Assembly: GCA_947648205.1 (NCBI GenBank)
Contig: CANSNC010000006.1
Coordinates: forward strand, 1 to 35,055
Source of the DNA: an uncultured Mycoplasma sp.
GTDB taxonomy: Bacteria > Bacillota_I > Bacilli_A > Mycoplasmatales > Mycoplasmoidaceae
DNA length: 35,055 nucleotides
Direction: 5' to 3'
In this document: positions 10,793 through 21,019 of the stretch, one piece after another
How positions within the stretch are numbered: position 1 is the stretch's first letter
How the letters are laid out: each line of letters begins with the position of its first letter
Notes under the pieces: model-generated
Told to the model about the DNA's origin: nothing
Databases searched by the model: none
The model's input: only the letters and a program-made list of their open reading frames with translations
Made by a program: the position numbers and the translations under genes

Positions 10793-11308
10793 TTAATTCT
10801 GTTTTTGTAATAATCACTGAAAAGTATACAAATATACAATTACTCCATTTGCTTTTTCTGTAAAAAGTATTGTAACACTTCTATCATCTATAACAAATTT
10901 TGCACTACTTATTGTATTTAAATAATCATAATTAAGATCACTTGAATTTAAATTTACAGAAACTGTTGTATCATTTGGATCACTATTTGTTAATTCAGAT
11001 GTTGCCACTCAAGTTCCAAATAGGTCAAAGTTTGTAAAATTTTTATCTGCAGATCCTTCTTGATATCCAAATTCAGTTTTTATTTCATCAGCTGTTTTAT
11101 TTGCATATTGACTTGGATAATTTCATGATAAAAAATTATATGATTTAACATCATTTACATTATTAAAATAATATTTTTCTTTGTTATTTAGTAAAGTTCC
11201 ACTTGAAGAAGTTTTGTTAGTAGAAGAACAATTTGTTAAAACTACTGTTGATAAAATCCCAATGCATGCAATTCCAAGGCAATTTAAAAACAATTTATTA
11301 ATTTTCAT
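10793..11308 (-). CDS. Small lipoprotein, tandem family member 2
   Basis: A 171-residue predicted lipoprotein. The N-terminus MKINKLFLNCLGIACIGIL runs into the lipobox VVLTNCS. It is closely like member 3 (MKINKLFLSCIGI...LTNCS); both go on with LLNNKEKY or ILNNKEKY, then a (V/T)(D/A)EIK.EFGYQE segment and NFTN(F/L).L..TW. The C-terminal core has SSDLNYDYLN, which matches NDFNYSYL in the other two copies. The gene has a strong AGGAG ribosome site before ATG 11308. A terminator follows. The protein lacks any known enzymatic domain and is probably a surface lipoprotein. Confidence 0.8.
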
Positions 11309-11371
11309 TTTTTCTCCTAATTAATTTTTTAAATTAAATATAAAAACATATTTTATTAACAACAAAAATAG

Positions 11372-11401
11372 ATTAGTTTGAATTTATTGTTTTAAACTAA
11401 T
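11372..11401 (-). terminator. Possible terminator after lipoprotein 3
   Basis: Arms ATTAGTTT/AAACTAAT (11372-11379 with 11394-11401) enclose a 14-base loop, and CTATTTTTG follows on the minus strand. It lies between lipoprotein 3 and lipoprotein 2. The stem is short, so this is moderately supported. Confidence 0.45.
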
Positions 11402-11436
11402 TAATTTGATTTTACATCCTATATAGAATCATTCCT

Positions 11437-11958
11437 TTATTGAGCAATGCCTTTCATTCAAACAAACCCATAAAGAATATAACCATTACTATCACTTGCT
11501 TGTTCTTGAAAAGCTATCATAACCATAGACTCAGCTACAGTAAGACTTGCATAAGACACTTGAGGCAAGTAACTATAATTAAAATCATTAGCATCAAAAT
11601 TAACAATTATTGGATTATTATCTTTTACACCCATATTTGTTAATTGAGTTGATCTTATTCATGTTTCAATCAAACTCAAATTTGTAAAATTTTTAGCTGG
11701 AGTGCTTATTTCTTGATATCCAAATTCATTTTTTATTTCATCAACTGTTTTATTTACATATTGGTCTGGAAATTTTATCGATTGAAATGTATATACTTTA
11801 TTCCCATTCATTTCTTGATAAGAGTATTTTTCTTTATTATTTAAAATAGTATTTTTTGAAGGATCATTTTTATCAGAACAATTTGTTAAAACTATTGTTG
11901 ATAAAACTCCAATACTAGTAATTCCAATGCAACTTAAAAATAATTTATTAATTTTCAT
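11437..11958 (-). CDS. Small lipoprotein, tandem family member 3
   Basis: A 173-residue predicted lipoprotein. The signal peptide ends IVLTNCS, and the leader is nearly identical to member 2. The mature part has ILNNKEKYSYQ, VDEIKNEFGYQE, NFTNLSLIETW and NDFNYSYLPQ. The C-terminus reads FVWMKGIAQ, with Trp coded by TGA. GGAGA lies eight bases before ATG 11958. The three copies are similar in length and order of motifs, so they arose by local duplication and then diverged in the exposed part. Function is not recognised. Confidence 0.8.
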
Positions 11959-12163
11959 TTTTATTCTCCATATTACATTTTTTTAAATTAACTATATTTG
12001 ATATCAAAATATTAAAAAGAATTTATATTTATCAAAAACACTAATAAATTATTTTATATAAATAAACAAAATTATGATTATCAAATATTGCACTATTAAA
12101 ATTTATATTTTATAAAATTGTATAACCTTTAATTTTTAATCAAACTTGATTTTAAATAATACC

Positions 12164-12184
12164 TATAATCAACAAATGATTATA
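12164..12184 (-). terminator. Weak hairpin after the membrane protein gene
   Basis: A perfect 8-bp stem TATAATCA/TGATTATA with loop ACAAA lies 50 bases downstream of the membrane protein stop. Only a mixed A/T tract follows on the minus strand. Otherwise 11959-12233 holds the presumed promoter of lipoprotein 3 and nothing else I can support. Confidence 0.3.
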
Positions 12185-12233
12185 AATACTACTTATAGTA
12201 TAACATTATGTAATTTTTACTTTATAAAATATT

Positions 12234-13190
12234 CTAACAATTTGTGCTTTGATTATTTATATTTTGTAAAAAGTTATTCTTGATAATTGTACTAACAATA
12301 AATCCTAATAAATGCACAACAAAAACATATATAATAGGCACAAATCAAACTACTATAGGAATTAAATTTTTTATGTTTTCTAAAGAAATAAAAAAATAAT
12401 TATTAAAAATTGCTATTAAAAATAAAATAAATATTGATGTTGCAATAATAATTAGAATACAACTAATAAGATATCAAATTCAACCAATTATATTCAATTT
12501 CTTTTTGTTATTGTTATCCATAAAATTGTAAATTAAAGAAATATATCAAATTGGTGATGTAAATAAAAAAATATTTTTTAAAGTCATTGTTCCAATAAAA
12601 CTGTTATCACATGAAATTGCTTTTAATTCATCTTTACTATTTTTTTTATAATCAAATGATTCACTATAAAACAAACTCCATTTAGAACTATTAAATAAAT
12701 TATTTTTAATATTTAATAATATTTTTTTATTATCAATAAATAGTTCTTGATATTCTAATGTATCAATAATATTAAGATCAAAACTATCCTTAAGATAATT
12801 AATATAATGGTTTTTTATTTTCCTTTGATAACTCATCAAAATTATAGGTTGGTAAATAAAATTAAAAATTAAAACAATTGCTAATGGTATTGTATAACCT
12901 AAAAGTATACCTAACACTCCTAAATTAAGTTCTTGATGAATTAAAGTTATTAATAGTATTGTATTAGAAATTGCAATAAATAAAAATAGTGATATTGCTC
13001 CCACAAATGAAGAAACAATCATTAATTTTCTAAAATATTTAAAAATATATTCTCTATCTGAAAATGGTTTGAATCAAGCTTTAAAAATGTTTAAAAAAAT
13101 AAAATTAAAATAAATAAGAGTTAGTTTTGCAAACAAAGGTAATTTTATTTTTACAAATTCATTTATTAAAAAGTAATCTTTTGCATTCAT
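12234..13190 (-). CDS. Multi-pass membrane protein of unknown function
   Basis: A 318-residue hydrophobic protein with about five membrane stretches. One is near the N-terminus (LTLIYFNFIFLNIF), two form a pair around residues 60-125, and two are at the C-terminus (around residues 215-250 and 265-305). The centre (about residues 125-205) is polar, Lys/Asn-rich and probably soluble. Several Trp codons are TGA. ATG 13190 was chosen because it is the first start in the frame and gives MNAKDYFLINEF; the ribosome site is poor. I recognise no family. It lies after the C1A protease terminator and has no clear operon partner. Confidence 0.7.
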
Positions 13191-13278
13191 AACAAATATA
13201 TCATAATATGGATTATCACTGATTTAATAACAAATTCATAATATAAAAGATTATGTTTAATTAATAGCACAATAAAAA

Positions 13279-13309
13279 ATATTAATAACCAATAATTGAT
13301 TATTAATAT
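13279..13309 (-). terminator. Terminator after the C1A protease
   Basis: A perfect 10-bp stem ATATTAATAA/TTATTAATAT (13279-13288 with 13300-13309) with an 11-base loop is followed on the minus strand by TTTTTATT. It lies 12 bases after the protease stop codon. Confidence 0.7.
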
Positions 13310-13321
13310 CTTTATTTTAAA

Positions 13322-16024
13322 TTATTTACCCAATTTATTTTTTTTAGATAATTTTTTTCAAATCACAAAACTACTAACACTTATAATAGAAACAACTATA
13401 ATAATAGAAGCACTAATAATGATTATTTGTAATGATGATAATTTATTATTGGTTTTATTTTGTGAAATAGAATTTTCATCATTTTGGTTATTATTTATAA
13501 AACCATTATTATCAACTTTAACTGACAAAACATTTTTTGAAACAATCTCATTATAATTACTTGTTCCTTCTACATAAGCTTGAATATAATAAATTCCTTC
13601 TTCTTGCGGACATTTATCATAAATAACACCATTTGAAAATGTTTTATCTTTTGAATATCTAAATTTAACTTGACCAAATTTAGATTCACCAATTGGATTA
13701 TTATTTTGATCAAATTCAAATTTTGTAATTTCATTTTCTGCTTTTTCAATTGTGAAACTAATAGTTTTTTGACCTGTATAATTACCAATACCATTAATTG
13801 TAATTGTAGCTACACCTGGGTTAATGTTATTTTCATAAGTTAATTTATAGTCTTGGTTTGCTACTAAAGTGCTATTTTCAAAACTTACAGAAATATTTGG
13901 TTCAATTGAATTTCCTGAATAATAGTATTTAGTATTTGAATCAATAGTTATTGTTGAATTAACACTGATGTCTTTTTGAACAGTACTTGGGGGATTTGGT
14001 GGATCAACTGGTTTAATTCCTCCAGATCCATCTGTAGAAACAAAAATAGAAACTGGTATTTGTGTTCTAATAAAATAATCTTTATCATTTCCAGTATATT
14101 CAATATAATTATCATCTTGAGAATTTAAATTTATTTGTTTGTCTGGAAATCTTCATCTTCAATTACCATTTAATTTAAGTTGAGAATAATTTGTAGTATC
14201 AGAATTAATAGATATATCTATTTTTTTACTAGTTTCATTATATGTACCATTGCCCAATAAATCTGGAATTTGAGAGGGAGTTATTATATAATTTTTACTT
14301 AAAATTCCTTTATATTTACCTTTACCCTCAATTGTTAACACACCATTTGACATAGGTATACTTTCTTCAAAAATAAAATCTGTACCTTTTTTACCCATTT
14401 CATGAGTTATAGATTTAATAGAATAATCTACATCCTTTGTTAACTTTGTTTTGTCCATATAAACATCAAAATTTAATTCATTATTAAAATTTTGTGAATA
14501 TTCATATTCATGTTTATTAAATTTTATTTGTCCATATGATAAATCCAAAGCACTGTTTGCATCATAACCTTTAATATCTTCATTCAAAGTCATAGCTTTA
14601 ATCATCACTACATTTTTTTTATGATTTCTAGAATTAATCCAATTTCCAGAAGCATCTTTGTAAAATGTCATATCATTATAAGAGTTTGGCTCATATGAAG
14701 TTTTAATACCTTTAGTGCCTTCACCTTTTAAAATTTTAACTACAACACTAAAATTTTGATTTGGTTCTAATTCTATAGGATTAGGTAAATCTAAAGCATA
14801 ATATCCAGGATATTCATATTTTGCAATTTGTCTACTCACTAATTCTCCATTTGTTGGGTTATTACTAGTTGAAGTGGGAAGACCAAATTTAATATCTTTC
14901 AAGTTTTTATATATATCAACTTGAACATCAACATTTTTTCCAACAATTTCCAAACCAACTTGTTTCAATAATTCTTTTTTATTATAAGAAGATTTTAATG
15001 AAGGAAACACTGCAGCATATTCATCAATGTTTAAATCAGCAAGATTAGTATTTGGTGACATAGTAGTATCATAAAAATAATTATTATTATATTCATCATT
15101 TTGATTTTCTTTTGGTGAAAAATTTAAAGCAAAAATATTGCCTATATATGAATCATAAGATGCATAATAACAACCATTATTATGTGCATTGTCTCCTCAA
15201 CTATTTTGAACTATTCAAGCACCATCTCTTGAAGCATTAGAAAATTTATCTTTTGAAATACTATCATCTCATCCAATTATAATTGATGCATGATTAAGTA
15301 TTGATGCCTTTGGAAAATTAGTGTATTTAGTACCAACACCTAAAGAACCTAGATTATACGTAATGACAACAGAACCATATTTTTTTATTAATTCTTTTAT
15401 GCTATCTATTTCTTTATAGTTAGTATAAATTTGTCTATCCAAATGAGCAACAACAGGATCAAATTTATATTGACCATTTGCTGTTGAATCTTTGCTATAA
15501 ACAGGACCAACCCATTGAGCAAATTTTGTGCCCAATTTTTCAGGAAATATTGCTTTAATACTTAAATCCAAATTATTGTTAACATCATTATAAATTAAAT
15601 TCAATTTATCATAATCACTTGTTCTATTTGCATATGCGAATCTAAGATGAGTTGGATTAATTGAATAGTCATCGCTTGATGATACATTCACAGCATTAAT
15701 GTTATTTTTAATAAGATTTCATTCTATAGCACTTGATGTAGAGTATGCACCACACAAAGGAGTATTATATTGGTTTTTAACTTTGGCTTCATATTGTCAA
15801 CTTTCTCTTGGATCATATTTTGATGGTAAATTTTCTTTTACAGAAAAATCTTCTTCAACAACTTTTCCATTAAACTCTTGTTCTTGATTACTTGAATTTA
15901 ATTTATTATTAAAATTAGATTTTGAAATATAACTAAAATTAGAACAAAACACAAAAGATGTTGCAATTAGTGGTGTTATTGTTAACAAAGAATAAAAAAT
16001 GTTTTTTTGAAATATCTTTTTCAT
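13322..16024 (-). CDS. Surface-anchored papain-like (C1A) cysteine protease with surface repeats
   Basis: A 900-residue protein with a signal peptide (residues ~1-30) and a C-terminal membrane segment near 866-886 followed by a Lys-rich tail, so the enzyme faces outward. The papain core is clear. SWQYEAKVKNQ with oxyanion Gln85 is followed by PLCGAYS with catalytic Cys91. ILNHASIIIGWDD carries His245, and WIVQNSWGD carries Asn274. An accessory domain follows (~320-480). Two segments (about 490-595 and 675-760) resemble the MBG/Ig-like repeats of Firmicute surface proteins; the second contains DYKLTYENN..PG.ATI...G.GNYTGQKTISFTI. ATG 16024 has AAGGA upstream. A T15 tract lies in the promoter. 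CysP cysteine proteases of M. gallisepticum and M. synoviae cleave chicken IgG; whether this one does is inference. Confidence 0.87.
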
Positions 16025-16059
16025 AACTAATTCCTTATTTCTACATAATTATGCTTTAC

Positions 16060-16092
16060 TTAATTATAAAAAAAAAAAAAAAGACAAATAAA
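16060..16092 (-). promoter_or_regulatory. Promoter with T15 spacer upstream of the C1A protease
   Basis: On the coding strand TTTGTC is followed by 15 T and then ATAATTAAG, so TTGTCT and TATAAT flank a pure T spacer of 13 (15 A on the plus strand at 16068-16082). It is the same arrangement as before lipoprotein 1. The present spacing is shorter than the usual 16-18, which suggests a weak or off state. The rest of the 16025-16212 gap holds the divergent start of the DUF779 gene, with TATAAT at 16193-16198. Confidence 0.55.
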
Positions 16093-16212
16093 TCAAAGCA
16101 ATAACACTTAATGAATCAAATGTGATAAAAATAATAACAATTTTATTGTCCACAATCAAATAATAGTAAAATTTATTAAGTGGTATTTTTATTATAATAT
16201 AATGAGGTATTT

Positions 16213-16542
16213 GTGAAAGAAAAATTTATCATTACAAAAAATGCATTGTCTTTAATAAATGAATTAGAAAAAGAAAATGGAAAAATAATTATATATCAAG
16301 GTTCTGGATGTTGTGATGGTAGTATTCCATTATGTTTAGCTAAAAGTGATTTTAAATTAGGAACAAATGATATATTGTTGGCTAAATCAAATGATATAGA
16401 ATTCTATGTACATAGCTCACAAAATGAATATTATTCTCATTTACAACTAATATTAGATATAACCGATGGAAATGGAAGTGAATATTCATTAGAGTTTGGA
16501 ACTGGAAAAAGATTTATATTAAATAGAAAACCATTAAATTAA
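16213..16542 (+). CDS. DUF779 family protein
   Basis: A 109-residue protein matching the DUF779 family. The diagnostic IYQGSGCCDGSIPLCLA is at about residues 28-44, followed by FKLGTNDILLAK and QLILDITDGNG, with a Gly/Phe-rich end (SLEFGTGKRFILN). The family's role is unknown; the two conserved Cys suggest metal or redox chemistry. In other bacteria it often neighbours aldehyde dehydrogenase genes, which are absent here. The start is GTG at 16213 with GAGG five bases upstream. It is followed 11 bases later by the acetyltransferase, so the two are probably one operon. Confidence 0.85.
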   Translation: MKEKFIITKNALSLINELEKENGKIIIYQGSGCCDGSIPLCLAKSDFKLGTNDILLAKSNDIEFYVHSSQNEYYSHLQLILDITDGNGSEYSLEFGTGKRFILNRKPLN

Positions 16543-16553
16543 TAGAGGAATAT

Positions 16554-17150
16554 ATGAACAAAGATATAAATGAAATTGTTAATGCTAAAGAAATTCAAGA
16601 GTTAAAAGAACATTTAAATAAACAATTACCAGTTGATATAAATACTCCTTTTAGTGAATTAATAAATAAATTAGCAATTAGATCAAGATATTATGAAAAC
16701 AAAATTAGTGCATCTATTAATGATAAAGATATTAATAATTTATTAAATGAATTAACTTATAACAATGTTGCAAAAACAGTAAGAGTATTTCCGCCAATTT
16801 ATTTTGATTGTGCAATTAATATATCAATAGGTGAAAATACATTTATTAATCATTGCTGTCATTTTCAGGATCATGGGGGAATAACAATTGGTAAGAATTG
16901 TTATATAGGACCAAGATGTAATTTTGAAACACTAAATCATAGTTTTAATCCAGCAAAAAGAGGTACTATTATTCCAAAACCAATTATCATAAAGGACAAT
17001 GTATGAATTGGAGCTAATGTTACTATATTACAAGGAGTAACAATTGAAGAAAATTCAATAATAGCAGCTGGAGCTGTTGTGACAAAAAATGTACCTAGTA
17101 ATTCAGTATATGCTGGTGTACCAGCAAAACTCATAAAAAAGATAAATTAA
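16554..17150 (+). CDS. Hexapeptide-repeat O-acetyltransferase (maltose/galactoside acetyltransferase type)
   Basis: A 198-residue acyl-CoA-dependent O-acetyltransferase of the LbH/MAT-GAT group (LacA, Maa, NodL). An N-terminal helical part (1-75) leads into left-handed beta-helix hexapeptides: [33 protein letters not shown] in pieces, including the active-site-type ETLNHSFNP (His). The end reads [18 protein letters not shown] (partial) then [18 protein letters not shown], the usual CoA-binding close. AGAGGAA precedes ATG 16554. One Trp is TGA-coded. The acceptor is probably a sugar; with polysaccharide genes nearby, glycan O-acetylation is possible but unproven. Confidence 0.85.
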
Positions 17151-17160
17151 TATTAGTATA

Positions 17161-17197
17161 AAAAAATTCATAGTTATTAAATTACTATGAATTTTTT
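17161..17197. terminator. Bidirectional terminator between acetyltransferase and GT80-like copy 2
   Basis: A perfect 14-bp stem (17161-17174 with 17184-17197, arms AAAAAATTCATAGT/ACTATGAATTTTTT) with a nine-base loop lies between convergent genes. T runs occur on both strands. Confidence 0.85.
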
Positions 17198-17218
17198 ATT
17201 AAAAATTTATGCAAATAT

Positions 17219-19130
17219 TTATTGTTTTGCTTTTTTCTTTTTTAAAATAATAATTGCAGTTGCAATAGCAATAGAAACAACAACTAAAGTAATTACAACA
17301 ATTATAATTATATGAGTATTTGATGTTTGAGAAGAATTATTGGAATTTGTAGAATCATTATTTATATTGCCATATTTTTTTACATATTCATCTGTTGATA
17401 TCATATTGCTATCCAAATTTGGAAAAGCATTTAATTCAACAAATGGGTCATATATATTTTTAATTTTAGATATATTTATTTGTAATTGTTGATTTAAATC
17501 AATAGGAGGTTGTGTTGTTCTTTCAACTATATCAAATGTCATTGGTATTGGTCAATCACCAACACCAACAGATTTATTAATGTTATCAATACTCATACCA
17601 TAAGTTGTTGATAGATAAAAAGCTGTTGTTTGAATTGTAGTTGTAGTGTACTGTATTCCAACTAATTTTGTTTGTGGGTTTTCATTATTATTTGATGTGC
17701 TACTAAAAAATGGTTGATATTCAACATTTGTAGATTTTGCATTACTTTGCATTTTATGATCTCAAGATAAAAATAATTCTCAAGGAAATACATCCATGTA
17801 TATTGGATCAACATAATCTTTAAACATGTATTTTGTTAAATTTTGTTGATATTCTCTTGTAAGAGATGGATGATGTTTTATAAAATAGTTATATTCACTT
17901 TGTGGAAATTCCTTAGTATAAATTTCAACAATTTTATTTATTTCATCTTCTTTTTCTTTATATTTATATCTATCCTCAGATATTAATGAATCTCCCATTC
18001 AAATAATATTCTTTTTCTTTGGATCATATTTTTCTATATTTTTTCACACAAAATCAGAAATTGATTTATTATTTTGCATTTTAAAAAATGTTTCAAAATC
18101 TAATACAAATTGATCATATTTTGTTTTATCATTTGGAAAAAATTTATTAGCCATTGATACATAGTCATAATCAATAGTATGTGCAAAATACATTTTCATC
18201 CCTTCAGGATATTTATAATATGGTGAATTAGTATAACTTTTTGTATGAAATATTGTGAACATTTTTTCATATTGAATATAGTCAAAAAGAGTGTGAGATT
18301 TAAATGTATTATAATGAGAATTATCAACATCTGTTTGAAATAATTTAAACTGATTTTCTATTTCAGTATCAGTAAGTTGAGTATAATTTGATTGATTTAA
18401 TCTTTCTATCATTAATCTAGCCAAATTTAAAGTTTGTCAATTACCATCTGTAACAACATTTATTTTATTTATATGCTTAAACAATTTATAAAAACTTGAT
18501 GGCTCTGTTGGTGCTATTCCTTCTCTTCATAATCACTCTAAAACAATATCTGAAACTCAAAGATCAAATTTTACATTCTTACCATGTTTATCAGTATAAT
18601 GTTTTAAAAAATTGTCTATTTGATAACTAGTGGGTCCAAAAATATAATCATCATCTTTATTTCCAGTTGGTTCATTAGAACCCCCCCCCTGCAATTCTTG
18701 ATCACAAAGCAAAATTATAATCACTTGCCTGTCCATTACTACTTGGACCATAATTAGATATATAGTAATCAAAATTATATTTTTTTGGGTCGTAAATTTG
18801 AGCATCTAAAAATCAAACAATTTCATCGCTCCCTGTTCTTTTTTGATTAGACTGCAACATATAATTTATAGTAACTAAAAACTCTTGAAAAACAGCTGTA
18901 GCAGTGTTTGAAAAAAATACTTTTACATTTGTATTATTAGATGAATCTTTTATTGTTTGTTCTCAAACATTAGTGTTATTTAATGTATCATTACTTTCAT
19001 TATTAATACTTTTTTGATTGCTGTTAACTAAATTATTAGCATTCATAAAAGTTGAAGATTGTGTAGAAACTATCACTGGAATTGTGAATATACTTATTAA
19101 AAAAGTTGTTGCTAATTTATTTATTTTCAT
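17219..19130 (-). CDS. Surface GT80-like glycosyltransferase, copy 2, phase-off by a G9 tract
   Basis: A paralogue of the protein at 3158-5089. It has a signal peptide (MKINKLATTFLISIF), the same catalytic-type motifs (VVTDGNWQTLNLA, KHHPS, PWELFLSW, YTTTTIQTTAFYLSTTYGM) and a C-terminal membrane segment plus Lys tail. The reading frame is broken. From ATG 19130 (AGGA upstream) translation reaches a coding-strand run of nine G at 18681-18689 and stops at TAA 18675-18677, giving 151 residues. With eight G (or eleven) the frame joins NEPTGNK... and would give about 636 residues, as in copy 1. The rest of the downstream frame is clean, so this is a recent or reversible shift, not decay. A sequencing error in the homopolymer is the main alternative. 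Confidence 0.7.
18681..18689 (-). repeat. Coding G9 homopolymer, candidate phase-variation tract
   Basis: Nine consecutive C on the plus strand (G on the coding strand) inside a genome that is otherwise very poor in G+C. The tract lies in the linker between the N-terminal and catalytic parts of the GT80-like gene, where copy 1 has a divergent Ser/Asn-rich stretch without any G run. Upstream frame ends ...ALWSRIAGGGF-stop; downstream frame starts GSNEPTGNK. Confidence 0.9.
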
Positions 19131-19207
19131 ATTTGTCCTATAAAATAAAACCAATAACATTATATTATTATAAAATCTATACAATATTGAATAAATTTGA
19201 TTATTAT

Positions 19208-19244
19208 AATAAAAAAATACAATACACAAAATATGTATTGTATT
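19208..19244 (-). terminator. Terminator after the small membrane protein
   Basis: A perfect 11-bp stem AATACAATACA/TGTATTGTATT (19217-19227 with 19234-19244) is followed on the minus strand by seven T. It ends the pepA transcript before the GT80-like copy 2 promoter region. Confidence 0.8.
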
Positions 19245-19251
19245 AAAATGC

Positions 19252-19566
19252 TTATTTTATTTTGTTTTCAACAAAACTATTAATTGAATTAGTTATTGTT
19301 GGTTGGTTATTCTTTTCTTGTGATTTCTTTGCTTCAATAATAGCAAATGCAGCACCAACAATAGAACCAACCATTATTAAAAAGACAAAAATTATAACTA
19401 TTATTTTTTTTATAAAAGCATTCTTGTCAATTTTTGTTTTTCCAGTAAAATAACTTTCTTTATTGAATTTGATAAGTTTTGAGAAAGGGTTATTAGATGA
19501 TACATTTTTTTTATTCTTAGAATCTATAACATTAGAATCATTAGTTGAAGTTTTGATTTTTTGCAT
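19252..19566 (-). CDS. Small single-pass membrane protein
   Basis: A 104-residue protein. The first ~50 residues are polar and Lys/Asn/Ser-rich, and residues ~53-78 (IVIIFVFLIMVGSIVGAAFAII) form one membrane helix. The last part is Lys/Asn-rich. The N-terminus lacks a signal peptide, so a cytosolic N-terminus is likely. Its ATG lies inside the end of the aminopeptidase gene (26-base overlap in another frame), so the pair is probably co-translated. I recognise no family. The frame has no TGA. Confidence 0.55.
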   Translation of the reverse strand: MQKIKTSTNDSNVIDSKNKKNVSSNNPFSKLIKFNKESYFTGKTKIDKNAFIKKIIVIIFVFLIMVGSIVGAAFAIIEAKKSQEKNNQPTITNSINSFVENKIK

Positions 19567-20902
19567 AATTATATAATGTTCTTACCATTGTACCATGTCC
19601 AATATGCTTTACATCTGCTGTAATTGCAATATCTAAGTGAATGTATGGTAAATCATTAGTAAATTCTTTCAAGAAACATGCAGCACGAGAACTACCAGCA
19701 CGTGGATCACTAACTGAGTTTGCAATATCTGCAATATTTGATTCTAATGGTTTTAAAAAGTCTTCATGAAGTGGTAATCTTCACACATATTCACCAGACT
19801 TATATGCTATTTCTTCAAAAGTTTTTCATTGACAAGTACATGTACTTCATACACCTGTATAAGTATCTCCTAAAGCATATAACATAGCACCAGTTAATGT
19901 TGCAACATCAACAAGCTTTGTAACTTTTAAATTTCTTGCTGCAAATGATAATCCATCAGCTAACACTAATCTTCCTTCAGCATCTGTATTATCTATTTCA
20001 ACAGTTTTACCACTGTGAGATATGATAACATCATCTGGTCTTACAGAAGTTGGACTAACTAAATTTTCTGTTAAACAAACAACAGCAACTACATTTGTTT
20101 TAACATTGTTTTTTGCTAATGCATAAAGAGTAGAAACAACTGTTGCTGCTCCTGACATATCAAACTTCATTCATCTCATATGGTTTGCAGTTTTGATATT
20201 CATTCCACCAGCATCAAATGTTATACCTTTACCAACATAACCATAATATTCATCAGATTCTGGATTGTTTTTGTATTCAATGTACATAAATCTTGGTTCA
20301 CGAATACTACCTGCATTAACAGCTAATAATAAATTCATTTTTTCTTGTTTAATTCTTGCTTTATCAAATTCAACAATATTAACTTTATCTTTAACATCAC
20401 TAAACAATTCTTTTACACGTTTAGTAAATTCAGTTGGATATAAAAAATTACTTGGCATATCTTGTAATGTTCTACAAAAATGTTGTGCTTCTTTAATTAC
20501 AGCAACCTCATTAAAGAAATCAATATGATCTTCATTAATTAAATAATTTATATCATAAACTGGTTCTTTTTTAGTTTTTAAACTAAAAGTTGGTTTTTCA
20601 TAAAATGAAATTGATGATACTACAGTCAAAATCATATCAAATGTTTGACCTGCTTCTTTAATAAAACTTACAAAACTATCAAGGCAAACATTTAAATTTT
20701 TCTTTGAAGTTTCTGAAAATCTTTTTAAATAATCAGCAATTCTTGGAAAATCTAATCTTTTAGAGTTTCTATCTAAAACAAAGTAGATTTCCTTTCCACA
20801 TTTTGAAGTTTTAGTTTCATATATTTTTTTGTCTGCAACACATTCTTCTGACTTGTCTACAGCTTTTAATAATACATAATCTGTTGTTTTATTAAGATTC
20901 AT
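19541..20902 (-). CDS. pepA: Leucyl aminopeptidase, M17 family
   Basis: A 453-residue cytosolic metallopeptidase that frees N-terminal residues from peptides; it is a common part of mollicute amino acid supply. Metal-site motifs are present: VGKGITFDAGGMNIK (Lys and Asp), MKFDMSGAATV, and NTDAEGRLVLADGL, the M17 signature. ATLTGA follows, then SSRAACFLKEF near the end. ATG 20902 has an AGGAGAA ribosome site. Several Trp residues are TGA-coded. The length is a little below the usual ~480-500 because the N-terminal domain is short. It overlaps the small membrane protein at its 3' end. Confidence 0.94.
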
Positions 20903-21019
20903 ATATTCTCCTATGATTTTTATTTCTTTTTAACAATAAGTTAATTATAAATCTTATCAAAGAGATTTAGTTAATAAAAAGCAAATTGAACTAAACATTT
21001 TAAAATATAATCAACATAG

